Source: Chrysomallon squamiferum
Taxonomy: Eukaryota; Mollusca; Gastropoda; Neomphalida; Peltospiridae
Reading direction: 5' to 3'
NCBI GenBank assembly: GCA_012295275.1
Contig: CM022672.1
Location: forward strand, 12,552,995 to 12,616,994
Length of the DNA stretch: 64,000 bases
A program made the translations under genes and the position numbers. Below, piece by piece: positions 54,901-64,000 of this stretch (position 1 is the stretch's first letter; the number at the start of each line of letters is the position of its first letter). The notes beneath the pieces are model-generated. The model made no database searches, was not told the DNA's origin, and was given only the letters and a program-made list of their open reading frames with translations.

Positions 54901-56276
54901 ATTTTGCCAACAGGAAGAAAAACAAGAACTGTTAACAAAACTAGCTGCATTGAGCAATTTATCAAAAGATGAACTTCATGAAGCAGTTGAATCTGCTGTA
55001 ACAGGTAAATTAATTATCTTCACTTAGATACTGGGTTGGAACAAAAATTCATAGCACTTTTTAAGTCAAATTCAAAGACAGTATTTAGGTATTCAACAAC
55101 ACATGTGCCAGTTTGTTCCACTACCTTTTGCCATCTTTGAAGTAGATTCATGATTCCATCCTACCAGAACTTACCATCTTTCTCTGTGATAAGCTAGTCT
55201 AAATGCTGCAAACTTTTGTTCAAACTGAATATTTTATGAGATATTTCTCAACTTTAACATGTTTTTACATGGTGCTTATATTTATTATTTATTGTGTGTT
55301 ATCAGTATTTGGTTTAATGATAATGTTCATTATTAAAACTAGTTGGTGTATTATTATTTGTTTTTTTAATATTCTTTTTTTTAATTGGTTTGTATATGTA
55401 TATTTTTATTTGCTTAACTGTTTGTTTAAGCAAATTATTGTACAAATTTATTAACTTTTTGCATTAAGATAAAGATTTAAAGAAATATTTCTTTATTCTA
55501 AATGTATTTTGTATCACCATTGTTAAGATGTAAAATAAATTTTTCTGTTACAGAAACTGGAGGTAGTGATAAAGCAGCTAAAAAATTGGCCAAGGATTTG
55601 CAGAAAGAGGTACAACATGCCAAAACATCACTCAGTGAAGATTATGATTATGGAAATGATGATGAACCACTGGGTAAGAATTTTTTCTTTATTTGTCATC
55701 ATTTCTGTTTTGTTTTTATTTTATTTTATTTTATTTCATTTTATTTTAATTTTTATTTAATTTTATTTATTTATTTGTAATTTTTTTTTTTTTAAATTAT
55801 ATTCCTTAGTGTTGTTTTTGGGGTTCTTTTTAATAATATTAATTTTCATTTATTCATTTATTTATTTATTTATTTATTTATTTTTTTTATTTATTTTTTT
55901 TTGTTTTTTTTTTTGTTTTGTTTTGTTTTGTTTTGTTTTGTTTTTATTTTATTTTATTATATTTTTGTATTATTTTAAATTCCTTTATGTTAGTTATTGT
56001 TGCTTTATATTTCTTTCATTATAATTTATTGTTTTGTATTTTCCGTTACTTTTCCTTTGATGCAGTCACTTTAAATTTCATCTTCATTACCTTATTTTTA
56101 CTTACTGAACAGAGCTGATGAGGGCTAACACAAATCTTGATGGGACAGTGTCACTACAAACAGGTTATGATAATGATGGTGAAGTGAAGCATGGTAAAAA
56201 GAAGAAGAAGAAAAATCTGCTGAAAGCAAAAAGAGCTTTTGAAGATGAACCAGTTCATCAAGATGATGACTTCTAA
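38276..56276 (+). CDS. EVC: EVC (Ellis-van Creveld protein) homologue, 24 coding exons, 963 aa
   Basis: EVC binds EVC2 at the ciliary base and supports Hedgehog signalling in vertebrates. Exons: 38276-38458, 39026-39106, 40132-40289, 43644-43728, 43978-44130, 44727-44816, 45346-45420, 45922-46005, 46635-46851, 47308-47456, 48038-48136, 48608-48749, 49166-49233, 49874-49983, 50220-50309, 50886-51009, 52054-52200, 52692-52754, 53079-53257, 53875-53943, 54463-54613, 54914-55004, 55554-55673, 56113-56276. All phases join. The protein has a short lumenal N-terminus, a membrane helix at about 30-50 (WIAGAFFLGLFLGAIVTALL), a basic region (97-114), then long coiled coil from about residue 160 to 850 and a lysine-rich tail (KKKKKKNLLKAKRAFED). 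Human EVC has nearly the same topology and length. The chosen ATG (38276) has A at -3 and G at +4. Several donors are weak (GTTTTA at 44131, GTTGGT at 51010). Confidence 0.9.
38584..38941. repeat. A/C-rich, strand-asymmetric low-complexity block in EVC intron 1
   Basis: The plus strand here is almost entirely A and C, with poly(A) tracts at about 38776-38816, 38820-38840 and 38916-38941. Long Phe-rich reading frames on the opposite strand are artefacts. It may be an expanded retroposon tail. Confidence 0.8.
39750..39806. repeat. TG tract facing a CA tract
   Basis: About thirteen TG units (39752-39776) followed after a short spacer by about eight CA units, capable of folding on themselves, in EVC intron 2. 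Confidence 0.85.
42073..42160. repeat. 88-bp uninterrupted TC/GA microsatellite
   Basis: An unbroken TC run in EVC intron 3. The poly-(Arg-Glu) reading frame on the opposite strand is an artefact. Confidence 0.97.
43360..43470. repeat. TATG/GTAT-type microsatellite
   Basis: Imperfect ATGT and GTGT units about 170 bases before the acceptor of EVC exon 4. Confidence 0.85.
44452..44512. repeat. AACAAT/AAT microsatellite
   Basis: AACAAT units run into AAT units in EVC intron 5. Confidence 0.9.
47669..47707 (+). repeat. Poly(A) tract in EVC intron 10
   Basis: About 37 consecutive A residues following GGATA, possibly a retroposon tail, though no body is recognisable upstream. Confidence 0.85.
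48107..48480 (+). repeat. Tandem array copied from the EVC exon 11 3' end and its donor
   Basis: The basic unit is about 40 bp and begins with the exon sequence GAAGTCCAGGAGCTTGATAG, passes through TTAATGAAG/GTAAAC (exon end 48136) and continues TTTA. Intronic copies start at 48147, 48187 and further downstream, with growing divergence. Good donor look-alikes (GAAG/GTAAGC or GGAG/GTAAGC) occur at 48177, 48278 and 48317, and a poor one at 48410. Use of the 48177 site would insert 40 bases and an immediate TGA stop. Confidence 0.85.
49811..49849. repeat. AAAC microsatellite
   Basis: About nine ACAA units preceded by AATG units, shortly before the acceptor of EVC exon 14 (49874). Confidence 0.9.
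51010..51300 (+). repeat. 34-bp tandem array starting at the donor of EVC exon 16
   Basis: The 10-mer ATACAAGTTA recurs at 51019, 51053, 51087, 51121, 51155, 51189, 51223 and 51257, exactly 34 bases apart, and diverged copies run on to about 51490. Each unit includes TTTTTCTATTAG, which looks like a pyrimidine tract plus AG. The array begins within 10 bases of the exon end (51009), whose donor is the weak GTTGGT. Confidence 0.9.
51833..51931. repeat. TCTG/TCTA tetranucleotide array
   Basis: TATC/TCTG/TCTA units in the EVC intron between exons 16 and 17, about 120 bases before the acceptor at 52053. Confidence 0.9.
52250..52470. repeat. Degenerate AAAT/ACATAAAT array
   Basis: Imperfect AAAT and ATACAT units fill most of the intron between EVC exons 17 and 18. 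The long Tyr/Phe-rich minus-strand ORF across it is an artefact. Confidence 0.85.
54387..54475 (+). repeat. 35-bp duplication of the EVC exon 21 acceptor
   Basis: TATGTTACTTGTTTCAG plus TGTGGCC occurs at 54411 and again at 54446, with a partial third copy (GTTACTTGTTTCA) at 54387. The genuine acceptor is the last copy (exon starts 54463), because it alone keeps frame. The 54428 alternative adds 35 bases and reaches a TGA stop within 19 codons. An earlier TATGGCCAGTAAG near 54350 resembles the start of the exon. Confidence 0.85.
55715..55960. repeat. TTTTA, ATTT and GTTTT low-complexity arrays
   Basis: T-rich arrays fill the last EVC intron (55674-56112) and precede the final coding exon. Phe-rich reading frames here are artefacts. 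Confidence 0.9.
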
Positions 56277-56556
56277 ACTGTAGCTAAATAGATAAAGAAA
56301 AAAAACCCACTATCACATGAAGCCATTCCCTTGTTAATATTCTGATCTAGTGAAATTCACCAGTTTTTTATTTCAGAATAATTTTCATTTTAATATTTAA
56401 ACTGATTGATATCAGCAGTAAAAAGTATCTCTTTAGAAATCAAAATTTGTAGAATATTATTATTTTTTTTTTCACTATTATATTTTTCATGGCATTAAAA
56501 AAAGAAAAAAATGGATATTAGAGTTTTGAATAATAATTCATAAAAAAGACAGCAAA

Positions 56557-56562
56557 AATAAA
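56557..56562 (+). terminator. Candidate poly(A) signal for EVC
   Basis: An AATAAA about 280 bases after the EVC stop codon, in an otherwise featureless AT-rich 3' region. Another lies near 56714. Chance occurrence is likely in this composition. Confidence 0.3.
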
Positions 56563-58370
56563 ATATATAGAATAGCTTTTATTAAAAGATTAACTTGTAC
56601 CTATAATAAGTGAATTTTAATATATTTTAATATTTATTTTCCCCTTTGGGAAATATTAAGTAATCATGAAACAGTTATAATTGATGGGGTTTTATTGGCC
56701 AGAAATATCATGAATAAAATTAACAGACCTTTTTGTTTTCATTTATTTGTTATTTATTTTTTTAGTAAATGTTATTTTTGTAATCATGTTAATTATAATT
56801 ATGAAAAGCCTTTTTTTTATGATTGCTTAAAGATGGGTTTTTTTTAAAAACAAACATATTTCTTATTTTGTACTGAAAATAACACATTTGTGTACTAAAA
56901 TATAAGCAATTTAAAAAAAAAAAAAAAAAAATAATTCTATCTTGCATATGGTATATAACTTATCAGGAAAACAATTTAAAAAATAAGAAAGTTGAAAATT
57001 TAAAATAAATAAATAAATTAAAAATATTAAATGCTTAGTTTATTGTTGTTGATAATTAAATATGATAATAAAAAACAAAAACAACAAAAAAAGATTAGAG
57101 ATAAAATATCTAACCTTATCTGAAATATGAAAAGATTAGATATTTTTAAAAATATTTTTGTTTTGATAAAATAGTGATAATTATATACTAGAATATTTTA
57201 TCAAATAATTTCCTTACTATATATAATGCTTTCATCAAATATATATAAATTGTTTTTAAATTTTTATTTAATTTGTATAAAGGTAAACACTTGATAAAAA
57301 ATTTCAAAACCTTATAATATAAAATTTTATAAAATTATTTTTTAATTTTTTGATGGAAATATATACAATTATGAATATAGTTTGACAATTTTGTAGTGAT
57401 TATGTAAATAAGAATCTAAATACAAAGATACAATGTCAAATATTTATATCTATATCTGTATATCTGTAAATGATAATTTATACTGTGTGTGTATGTGTGT
57501 ACACACACAGATAAATAACTGGCAGTGTATCTTCATGTTTAGATAAATTTTATAGATGTGAATCATAGTAAATATAATATTTGTTCTCTTAGTGTTTGCC
57601 TATGTCATCATTATATATTTAAATTCATATATACTTGTCAGTATATGAGTGTGTGTATACATGTGCATGTGTTTATGTGTATGTGTGTGTGTCTGGGTGT
57701 ACGTGTGTTTGTATATATGTGTGTTTGGTTGTTTGTTTGAATGGATGTATATATATATATGCATATATGCATATTTATGTGTATTTATATGTATATGTGT
57801 GTACATATGTATTTTTGTTTTATCTTCATTTACAGTTATTTATTAATGTAATAAACAAATTTTATACAAAAAACAACTGTGATACCCTTTTAGTAAACTG
57901 TTTATTGACAAAGAACTAAATTTTAGTATGTTTTATATTCTGTAGATAAATGAAATAATGATAAATATTATTTATTTAATTACTTTTATTTATTGACATA
58001 TGCAACCTAACATTTTATAGATTTGTCTAATCATATATTTTAATAAAGATTATTAAATGGATAATGGTGTATTTGTTTTTTATTTCATGTGGTATCAAAA
58101 ATATTTAATTTTATAATATTTCCTTTCTTTTTTCTTCTTTTAAATTTTTTTTATTACTGAGAATACAGCACTATATTTTGCTACTTTAAAAAGAAGAAGA
58201 TAATGTAATAAAAATATAATAAAATAAAATAATAAAAAAATAAAATGTAAAATGAATGATGGTAATAACTGTTAATAAGCTGTAACTGGTTTATCAAAGA
58301 CTGCGCTAAATTTTGTAGATGCATGTAAAAGATCCCTTGCTTCAAATAAATAAAAATATAAAAACATCAA

Positions 58371-58406
<36 letters not shown>

Positions 58407-58741
58407 AGTAATAGTAGCAGTAGTAGTAATAATAATAATAATCATAAACAGAAATTAATCGCGTGACAGCATTACGTTTATAAACACATTTAAGATGCCA
58501 GATTAAAAATGTGTTGAATTTGTGTCGTTAATAAAACACTTCCTTCTTCCAGATAAAACACCATTATACCCGAGTTCATTTACTTACAGTCCAAAGTACA
58601 CATCTGCTTATCCGTAACATCCTGTATTTTATCTGAACTGAAAGGAGGAAGATGATTTTATTTTGAAGCACGATATCTGATCAATATTGCTGACGTGTAA
58701 TTTACATTAAGCTTTATTTAGTTGTAATAAAAGCTGGACTA

Positions 58742-58888
<147 letters not shown>

Positions 58889-59260
58889 CATTTGTTATAT
58901 GCTTAATTGTTACTATTTCTTTGGGCCATAATAGTTTACGTTTTAAACTTCCACATATGTGCATTTTAATTTTAATTTTGTTATTATATATCTGTAATCT
59001 TCTCTGTACCGTAATCGTACAGTTTATTCTCATAAAGTCAATGACATGCTAATTACATATTTGTTTGCTTTTTGTGTTGACAGATGGGATTATCAATTGT
59101 CTGTTTCTATTAATTGTTACAGGTTTTAACCAGTGTTTATTTATCCAAGATTAATGTATCAAATTTTGTCCTGTGACAATTATACACCAAATTATAAACT
59201 CACTGTTTCTGTTAGTTGTCACGTTGCAGGTTTTTACCAATGTTTATTTATCCAAGCTGG

Positions 59261-59585
59261 TTTTTTTTTTTTTTTTTTTTTTTTTAAAGTCATGCCGTAA
59301 CTACACTCAGGCAAAAGAGGCAAATGCCTCATACCGAACTTGATGATTTTTCTTCTCTTCTTAAAAATATAAAATACGAATCTCTATTCCGAGAGAAACG
59401 ATACCCACTGAATGAATTCGGCCCCAAAGACCTCACTCCCAATTTTTGTTTGCCCCGTTCCGATCAGCGATTAAGTGTTTTTGCCTCATTTCAAAAAGAG
59501 TCTAGTTTCGGCCCATGAAAGTGTAATGAGTTTCATTATGTTTATTGTTTATACTAAATTTTGCCCTTGACGGTAAATAAAGATC
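59261..59585 (-). mobile_element. Retroposon-like repeat with poly(A) end, copy 2
   Basis: On the minus strand the element runs from about 59585 to GGCATGACTT and then a poly(A) tail (plus-strand poly(T) at 59261-59285), which indicates retroposition. The body matches 30943-31200. A 64-codon open frame on the plus strand (59324-59518) is antisense to this orientation and has no recognisable domain, so I do not treat it as a gene. Confidence 0.6.
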
Positions 59586-59937
59586 GTGTTTACAAATCCA
59601 AAACGTAAAACATGACATATTATTATTGTTGTTATTGTAGACTAAGCTGAAAATTTTAATTTAAATAAATAATTATTGATGATGGAGAGTTGGATATTAT
59701 AATGCTATTGTTAGAAATGACGTCCACGTTTTTTTTTTTTTGGTTTTTTTAATCCATTGTTAAGGAGTTAGTAATCATATTATTACAAATATTTCCTAAA
59801 CAAACAGACTACAGCAGTTCAAAGATTAATATTTAAGGAAGTCGTGTCCTGTACATACAACTTAGTTACCCAATGAAAAACGATAAAGTATCTCTGATAA
59901 CTACGTCCCCTAAATTATTCGTGAGGTAAACAGATTC

Positions 59938-59968
<31 letters not shown>

Positions 59969-60574
59969 TCCTTTCATGATGTTTTGAATATATAATCCAG
60001 TGTATCAGGTATCTGTATATTACATTTATTGACTTGGTTCTGTTCGGAATTCATGTCGGCACCTTCTTACTCTTCTCTAAAACAATTATTATCTTTTAAC
60101 TACTGCTAAATTATATGAAAACTTTAAATCAGTGTTCCTTAATTTATTTTCGATAGCATACCGTTGTAATTATATTATAATCGCTGTATCTTCCTGGATA
60201 ATGTATGCATGTGATTGGTCGAATATTGTCTGTGTTAGCCCATAACTAAAAGCTATATTAATAAGTTTTTTAGCCTTTAGTAGATCCATTTACCTAGCTT
60301 ATTAGTACAAAGGTGAACAGCAGTAAAGTCTTTAGAAAGAGTAAGTAAAAGCCTATAAATGTTTGTATGTGTGCATATGTGTGTAAGTATGCATGTATTT
60401 GTTGATGTGTTTGTATGTATATATGTCTGTGTTTGTATGTACGTATGAATGTATTTATTTATTTATTTATTTATTTATTTATTGATTTATGCATGCATTT
60501 ATATGTTTATATATTCGCCTTCTTTTGGATTCATTAACATAATTTATTTTAAATTCAGACCAAATTTTCTGACC

Positions 60575-63500
60575 ATGGAAGACCGTCGGTCAGAATACGA
60601 ACTCGAATTCACGGTTCTTCCTGATGTGACTGGTAAAAGGGACAGCGGACCGGCAGTCCTGAAAAGCCTTACAACATGGGAACCTCACAGACTGTACACA
60701 TGTAAGTAGATAAATAGTTACAGGTGTAATTAGTTAAAAAAAACAACAACTAATATGTGTGATGGGTTTGTACGTACTGAAGGATAACAAAAAACACTCG
60801 GTATTTAGAATTATGTAGTTGATGTTATTATTATTATTTTCTTTTTCTATTGTCTTTACATAATAACTTTAGATTGATAACAACAGTTCATAACATGTGT
60901 CAGTTTTACAACAATATTTATCAGTCATAAAATACCAGCCATTCATCGCCATCTTTAGATATTGCGTCATTAAAACGTGTACAGTCACAATAATAATCAA
61001 TTTTGCGTTGCCTTTCATCGCAGACTCATCTTACGAAGACTGTTTCCGAATCGCCACGACATCGGAACTGTACAGAGGTGACCAGCAGAAGCACACCGAG
61101 CGATACATCGAGCTGGAGGCTCTGCCCAACCTCCTGGTGAAAGGGGACGTCCAGGCCACGTTGTCCATCGTCATGTTTCTTCACTGCCCGGACTCTTGCG
61201 GTTTCATCCATCGGAGGGCGAGAGAACTGGCCCTGATGCTGATCCTGAAAAACCAAGCGAGCGCGGAGAACGACTACATCCTTCGTTTGATTGAAGTGAA
61301 CCTGATGAAGATTCTTAAACAGAAGTGCCCGACTTCCGAACTGGACGACGCAGAGTACAGAGAACTCGAACAGCTGTACCTGACAGTTCTGGGCGTCATC
61401 ATGAAAAGTTACCACGACAGCAGAAAACACAACGAGTATGTCGTGCAGGATCGGAGGACGACGATAGACACCGTAAAGGCTTTCGAAAAGATCAAATGTT
61501 GTCAGGTGGCAGAGGCCGTGCAGGCCTGCAAGACTGCCAACGTTAAAGCTCTGTCGTCTGTGAAACCGAAAATCTTCCACGCGGCTCTTATATGGATTTT
61601 ACAAGAGGTAAATGTTATAGTTATATTTTAGCAATGATAATTGTTGTTACTTCTGTTGTTGTTGTTGTTGTTAACTGTATTATTGTTAACACTAACATAC
61701 TGTCATTGCCATGATAATCATCATCAAAATCATCACTTTATTTATTATCATTTAAATAACATTCTAAATGCCACATACGATTTTGATTCTTTCACAAAAA
61801 TTTCTTTAGAATCTGTCTTGAGATTCACGAAAAAAGATAAATAAATAAAATATAAAATATATAATAATAATCATAATCAGAAAAAGGTGAGGCGAGATTA
61901 TAAACAAAAAACAAATTTTTATAATAAAAAGTTCATATCCATGCTGATTTGTGTACTATACTTTTCAGTATCATTTGTTTTTTCTTTTGTAGTAAAATGT
62001 AATTTGCGTCATTTAAAAGAAACGTCTTTTGTTCAGAGTAAAATGCATATAAGTAGAAACATCTTTCCTTTATTCTTCTTTCTTTTTCTTTTATTAATAA
62101 TGTGTTTATATACTGCAGATATATCAAGAGCCAACAAGCGAGCTGTTTGCTTGTCTTCCGACAATGGTTCAGAGACTGGCGACCCAACGCCGACTTTCTT
62201 TCTCAGCTTCATCTGCAAAATCAGCGAAATGGGGCAGCCTGTCGTCCACTTTCATCATGAACAGTTTTACTTCCTTACTGAGATTTCTTTTTGGTAAATA
62301 TCAAAAATTTCAAATTCATTTAGTAGAATATACTTATATATATATATATATATTTTATTGTAGTTTATTTTGCAAAATGTGTGTGTTTTTGAAAGTAAAG
62401 AAAGATATATTTAAAGAGAAGCCAGACAGATAACAAGAACGGTGTATATATATAGACACAGAGGAAGGTAGATAAATAAAAATAGATACAGACAGAGCGA
62501 TATATAGATAAATAAAAATAAAGAAACAGAGATAGAAAGAAAGAGGAACAGAGAGAAATAAAAGCCTAGCAGTATGTTTAAAAGATTTTATATAATTATT
62601 TTAGACCGAATACAAAACAAAGATCGTGCAGAGACCGCCGCACGGACACTTAAGACAATTGTGTGCACGCTGAAATCACAGAAAACCTTTAATGACATCG
62701 AGCAGTTGCTCTTTCACAGAAGTAGTCACATAAAGGGCACCGTTGTTGATCTGTTCGTGGACAAGGAATGTTTTAGTGAAAAAATAATCCAGGCCAACCT
62801 TTCGGCTGCTCAGTCTCTTCTGTCGCACTGTGTTCTGCCAAGCACGAAAGGATCACGGATAAAGAACGAGCATCCCGACGGCTGGGAGATTTTCAGTTTG
62901 CTATTTTCAAAGAACCACGGCCTGATCCACTTTCAGATACTTCCAGCTAACGAACACAAAGACGGGCCCGATTCACACGGCCGCCTCACGCCTCACGAAA
63001 ACGACATATCTTTCTTGCGGATCATCTCTGGCCACAGAAACATTGTGCAGCTTCTGGGCTATCACTGGACAACACTGCTTCCTCGGTTCTACATTACGGA
63101 GGATTACACTGAGAACTGTCTGCAGAACGTTCTCGTTCACCGTAGCATTGATCGAGACTGGTTTTCAGTCGAGACTCTGAAATCGTTTCTTGTCGATGTT
63201 CTGAATGCTTTGGAGTACGTTCACAAGAACAAAATTGTTCACAGAGATCTGACAGCTCACAGTGTGTTTGTGGATGGTTCCACAGCTAAGTTGGCTCGAT
63301 TTCATCTTGCTCGGAGTCAGCATAATGCAGCACCAGTTATTGGTATGTTTTTGTGGGTTTTTCTCACACACACCCCTAGCTTCTTTAAAAGTTTATTTAC
63401 ATCATTTTAATTACTATGTTTAAAAACATTAAAAGGTGAAAAAACGTTAATATAGTTACTTTTAGTTACCATTGTAATAAAAACGAAAAGATGTAAACTT

Positions 63501-63785
63501 AAATGCTAAAAATAATCCATGTAACATGATTATACGATATTAAAATGCTGATTTTTCGAATTTTTAAAGTTATTCCTATTCAGTTTTCGTCTTATTCTAC
63601 ATTTAGAACCAGAATGCAATGGTATTCCAACAAGATGGTCGGCTCCTGAATCTCTAACGAAACGTTGTTTCTCCACCCAATCAGATATCTGGATGTTTGG
63701 TCACATGATCTATGAAATCATCACTCACGGTTGTCTTCCATATTCAGATAATCAAGGCAAAGATGACACCGAAGTGGTACAGCTC
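60575..63785 (+). CDS. Tyrosine-kinase-like pseudokinase with N-terminal helical region (partial, continues beyond the window)
   Basis: Coding exons seen: 60575-60701, 61024-61607, 62119-62293, 62605-63342, 63607-63785. All join in phase to about 600 residues; the 3' end is outside the window. The start MEDRRSEYELEF has a strong context (GACCATGG). Residues 1 to about 370 are mostly helical with no known domain. From about 390 comes a kinase-like fold with NIVQLLGY, EYVHKNKIVHRDLTAHSVFV, RWSAPESL and SDIWMFGHMIYEII, closest to tyrosine kinases. The HRD Asp (D510) is kept, but the VAIK Lys aligns with Gln (about Q406), the catalytic-loop Asn is Ser (S515), DFG is RFH (527-529), and no glycine-rich loop is visible. 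It is probably catalytically dead and may act as a scaffold or allosteric regulator. No signal peptide or transmembrane helix is present, so it is likely cytosolic. I cannot assign a named family. Confidence 0.82.
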
Positions 63786-63805
63786 GTATGTAAAATATTA
63801 TTAAG

Positions 63806-63807
<2 letters not shown>

Positions 63808-63882
<75 letters not shown>

Positions 63883-63900
63883 AATAAATAAATAAATATA
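63808..63900. repeat. AAT microsatellite running into AAAT units
   Basis: More than twenty AAT units followed by AAAT units, just after the last visible pseudokinase exon. Confidence 0.95.
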
Positions 63901-64000
63901 AATGAAATACAGAATATTATTAACCTAAAACCTAAATACCCTTCTGTATGTGTTTGAATGTATGTATGTATAAATCTGTAATTAATAAAACACCAAATCT

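Noticed and set aside
59324-59518. A 64-codon plus-strand frame as a gene
   Set aside because: It lies inside the retroposon-like repeat on the strand opposite its poly(A) tail and matches no domain.
61026-61580. A 184-codon open frame on the minus strand
   Set aside because: It is exactly antisense to the second pseudokinase exon, whose sense frame joins in phase to neighbouring exons; the antisense frame lacks splice or domain support.
61641-62297. Open frames continuing past the exon at 61607 and into 62119-62293
   Set aside because: They read through a trinucleotide tract and intron; phase 0 from 61607 joins instead to 62119, giving the IYQEPTSELF frame.

Overview
This is a window of AT-rich animal nuclear DNA. 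Genes are split into many short exons with GT-AG introns, mostly 0.2-2 kb, and the non-coding sequence is full of microsatellites, homopolymers and small dispersed repeats. The gene content (CCDC149, EVC2/limbin and EVC, all parts of or linked to ciliated bilaterian biology), the protein lengths and the repeat texture suggest an invertebrate, most likely a lophotrochozoan such as a mollusc. That taxonomic guess is inference. Nothing prokaryotic, viral or CRISPR-like is present.

Layout. 1-2730: non-coding DNA with a perfect 23-bp hairpin (62-114) and a small unexplained ORF (1675-1821). 2768-8684 (+): a complete CCDC149 homologue, 12 coding exons, 570 aa. 8685-15563: AT-rich intergenic DNA between convergent genes. 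15564-35603 (-): complete EVC2 (limbin), 27 coding exons, 1344 aa, with signal peptide, ectodomain, one transmembrane helix and a very long coiled coil. 35604-38275: divergent intergenic region with a GC-richer promoter core at about 38.0-38.2 kb. 38276-56276 (+): complete EVC, 24 coding exons, 963 aa, with an N-terminal membrane anchor and a long coiled coil. 56277-60574: repeat-rich intergenic DNA. 60575-63785 (+, continues past the window): a tyrosine-kinase-like gene whose kinase domain has lost the VAIK lysine, the DFG motif and the catalytic-loop Asn, so it is a predicted pseudokinase.

How the genes relate. EVC and EVC2 form a complex at the base of primary cilia that promotes Hedgehog/Smoothened signalling in vertebrates. 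Here, as in mammals, they lie head to head with about 2.7 kb between the start codons, which fits shared regulation. The promoter core carries an RFX X-box-like inverted repeat plus YY1-, E2F- and ETS-like motifs. I assembled the three complete gene models by hand from splice sites and reading-phase continuity; every junction keeps frame and the final lengths are close to the human proteins (from memory, EVC about 990 aa, EVC2 about 1310 aa).

Most notable oddities: (1) tandem duplications centred on splice junctions occur repeatedly in EVC/EVC2 (a donor array at 48.1-48.5 kb, duplicated acceptors at 54.4 kb, a duplicated donor at 34.5/34.7 kb, and a 34-bp array starting within 10 bases of a donor at 51.0 kb); (2) a SINE-like repeat overlaps an EVC2 5' splice site; (3) one EVC2 intron appears to be GC-AG; (4) an identical nine-residue basic motif occurs in both EVC and EVC2; (5) the pseudokinase. 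No wholly new system was found; the locus is mainly a conserved cilium/Hedgehog gene pair with unusual intron evolution.
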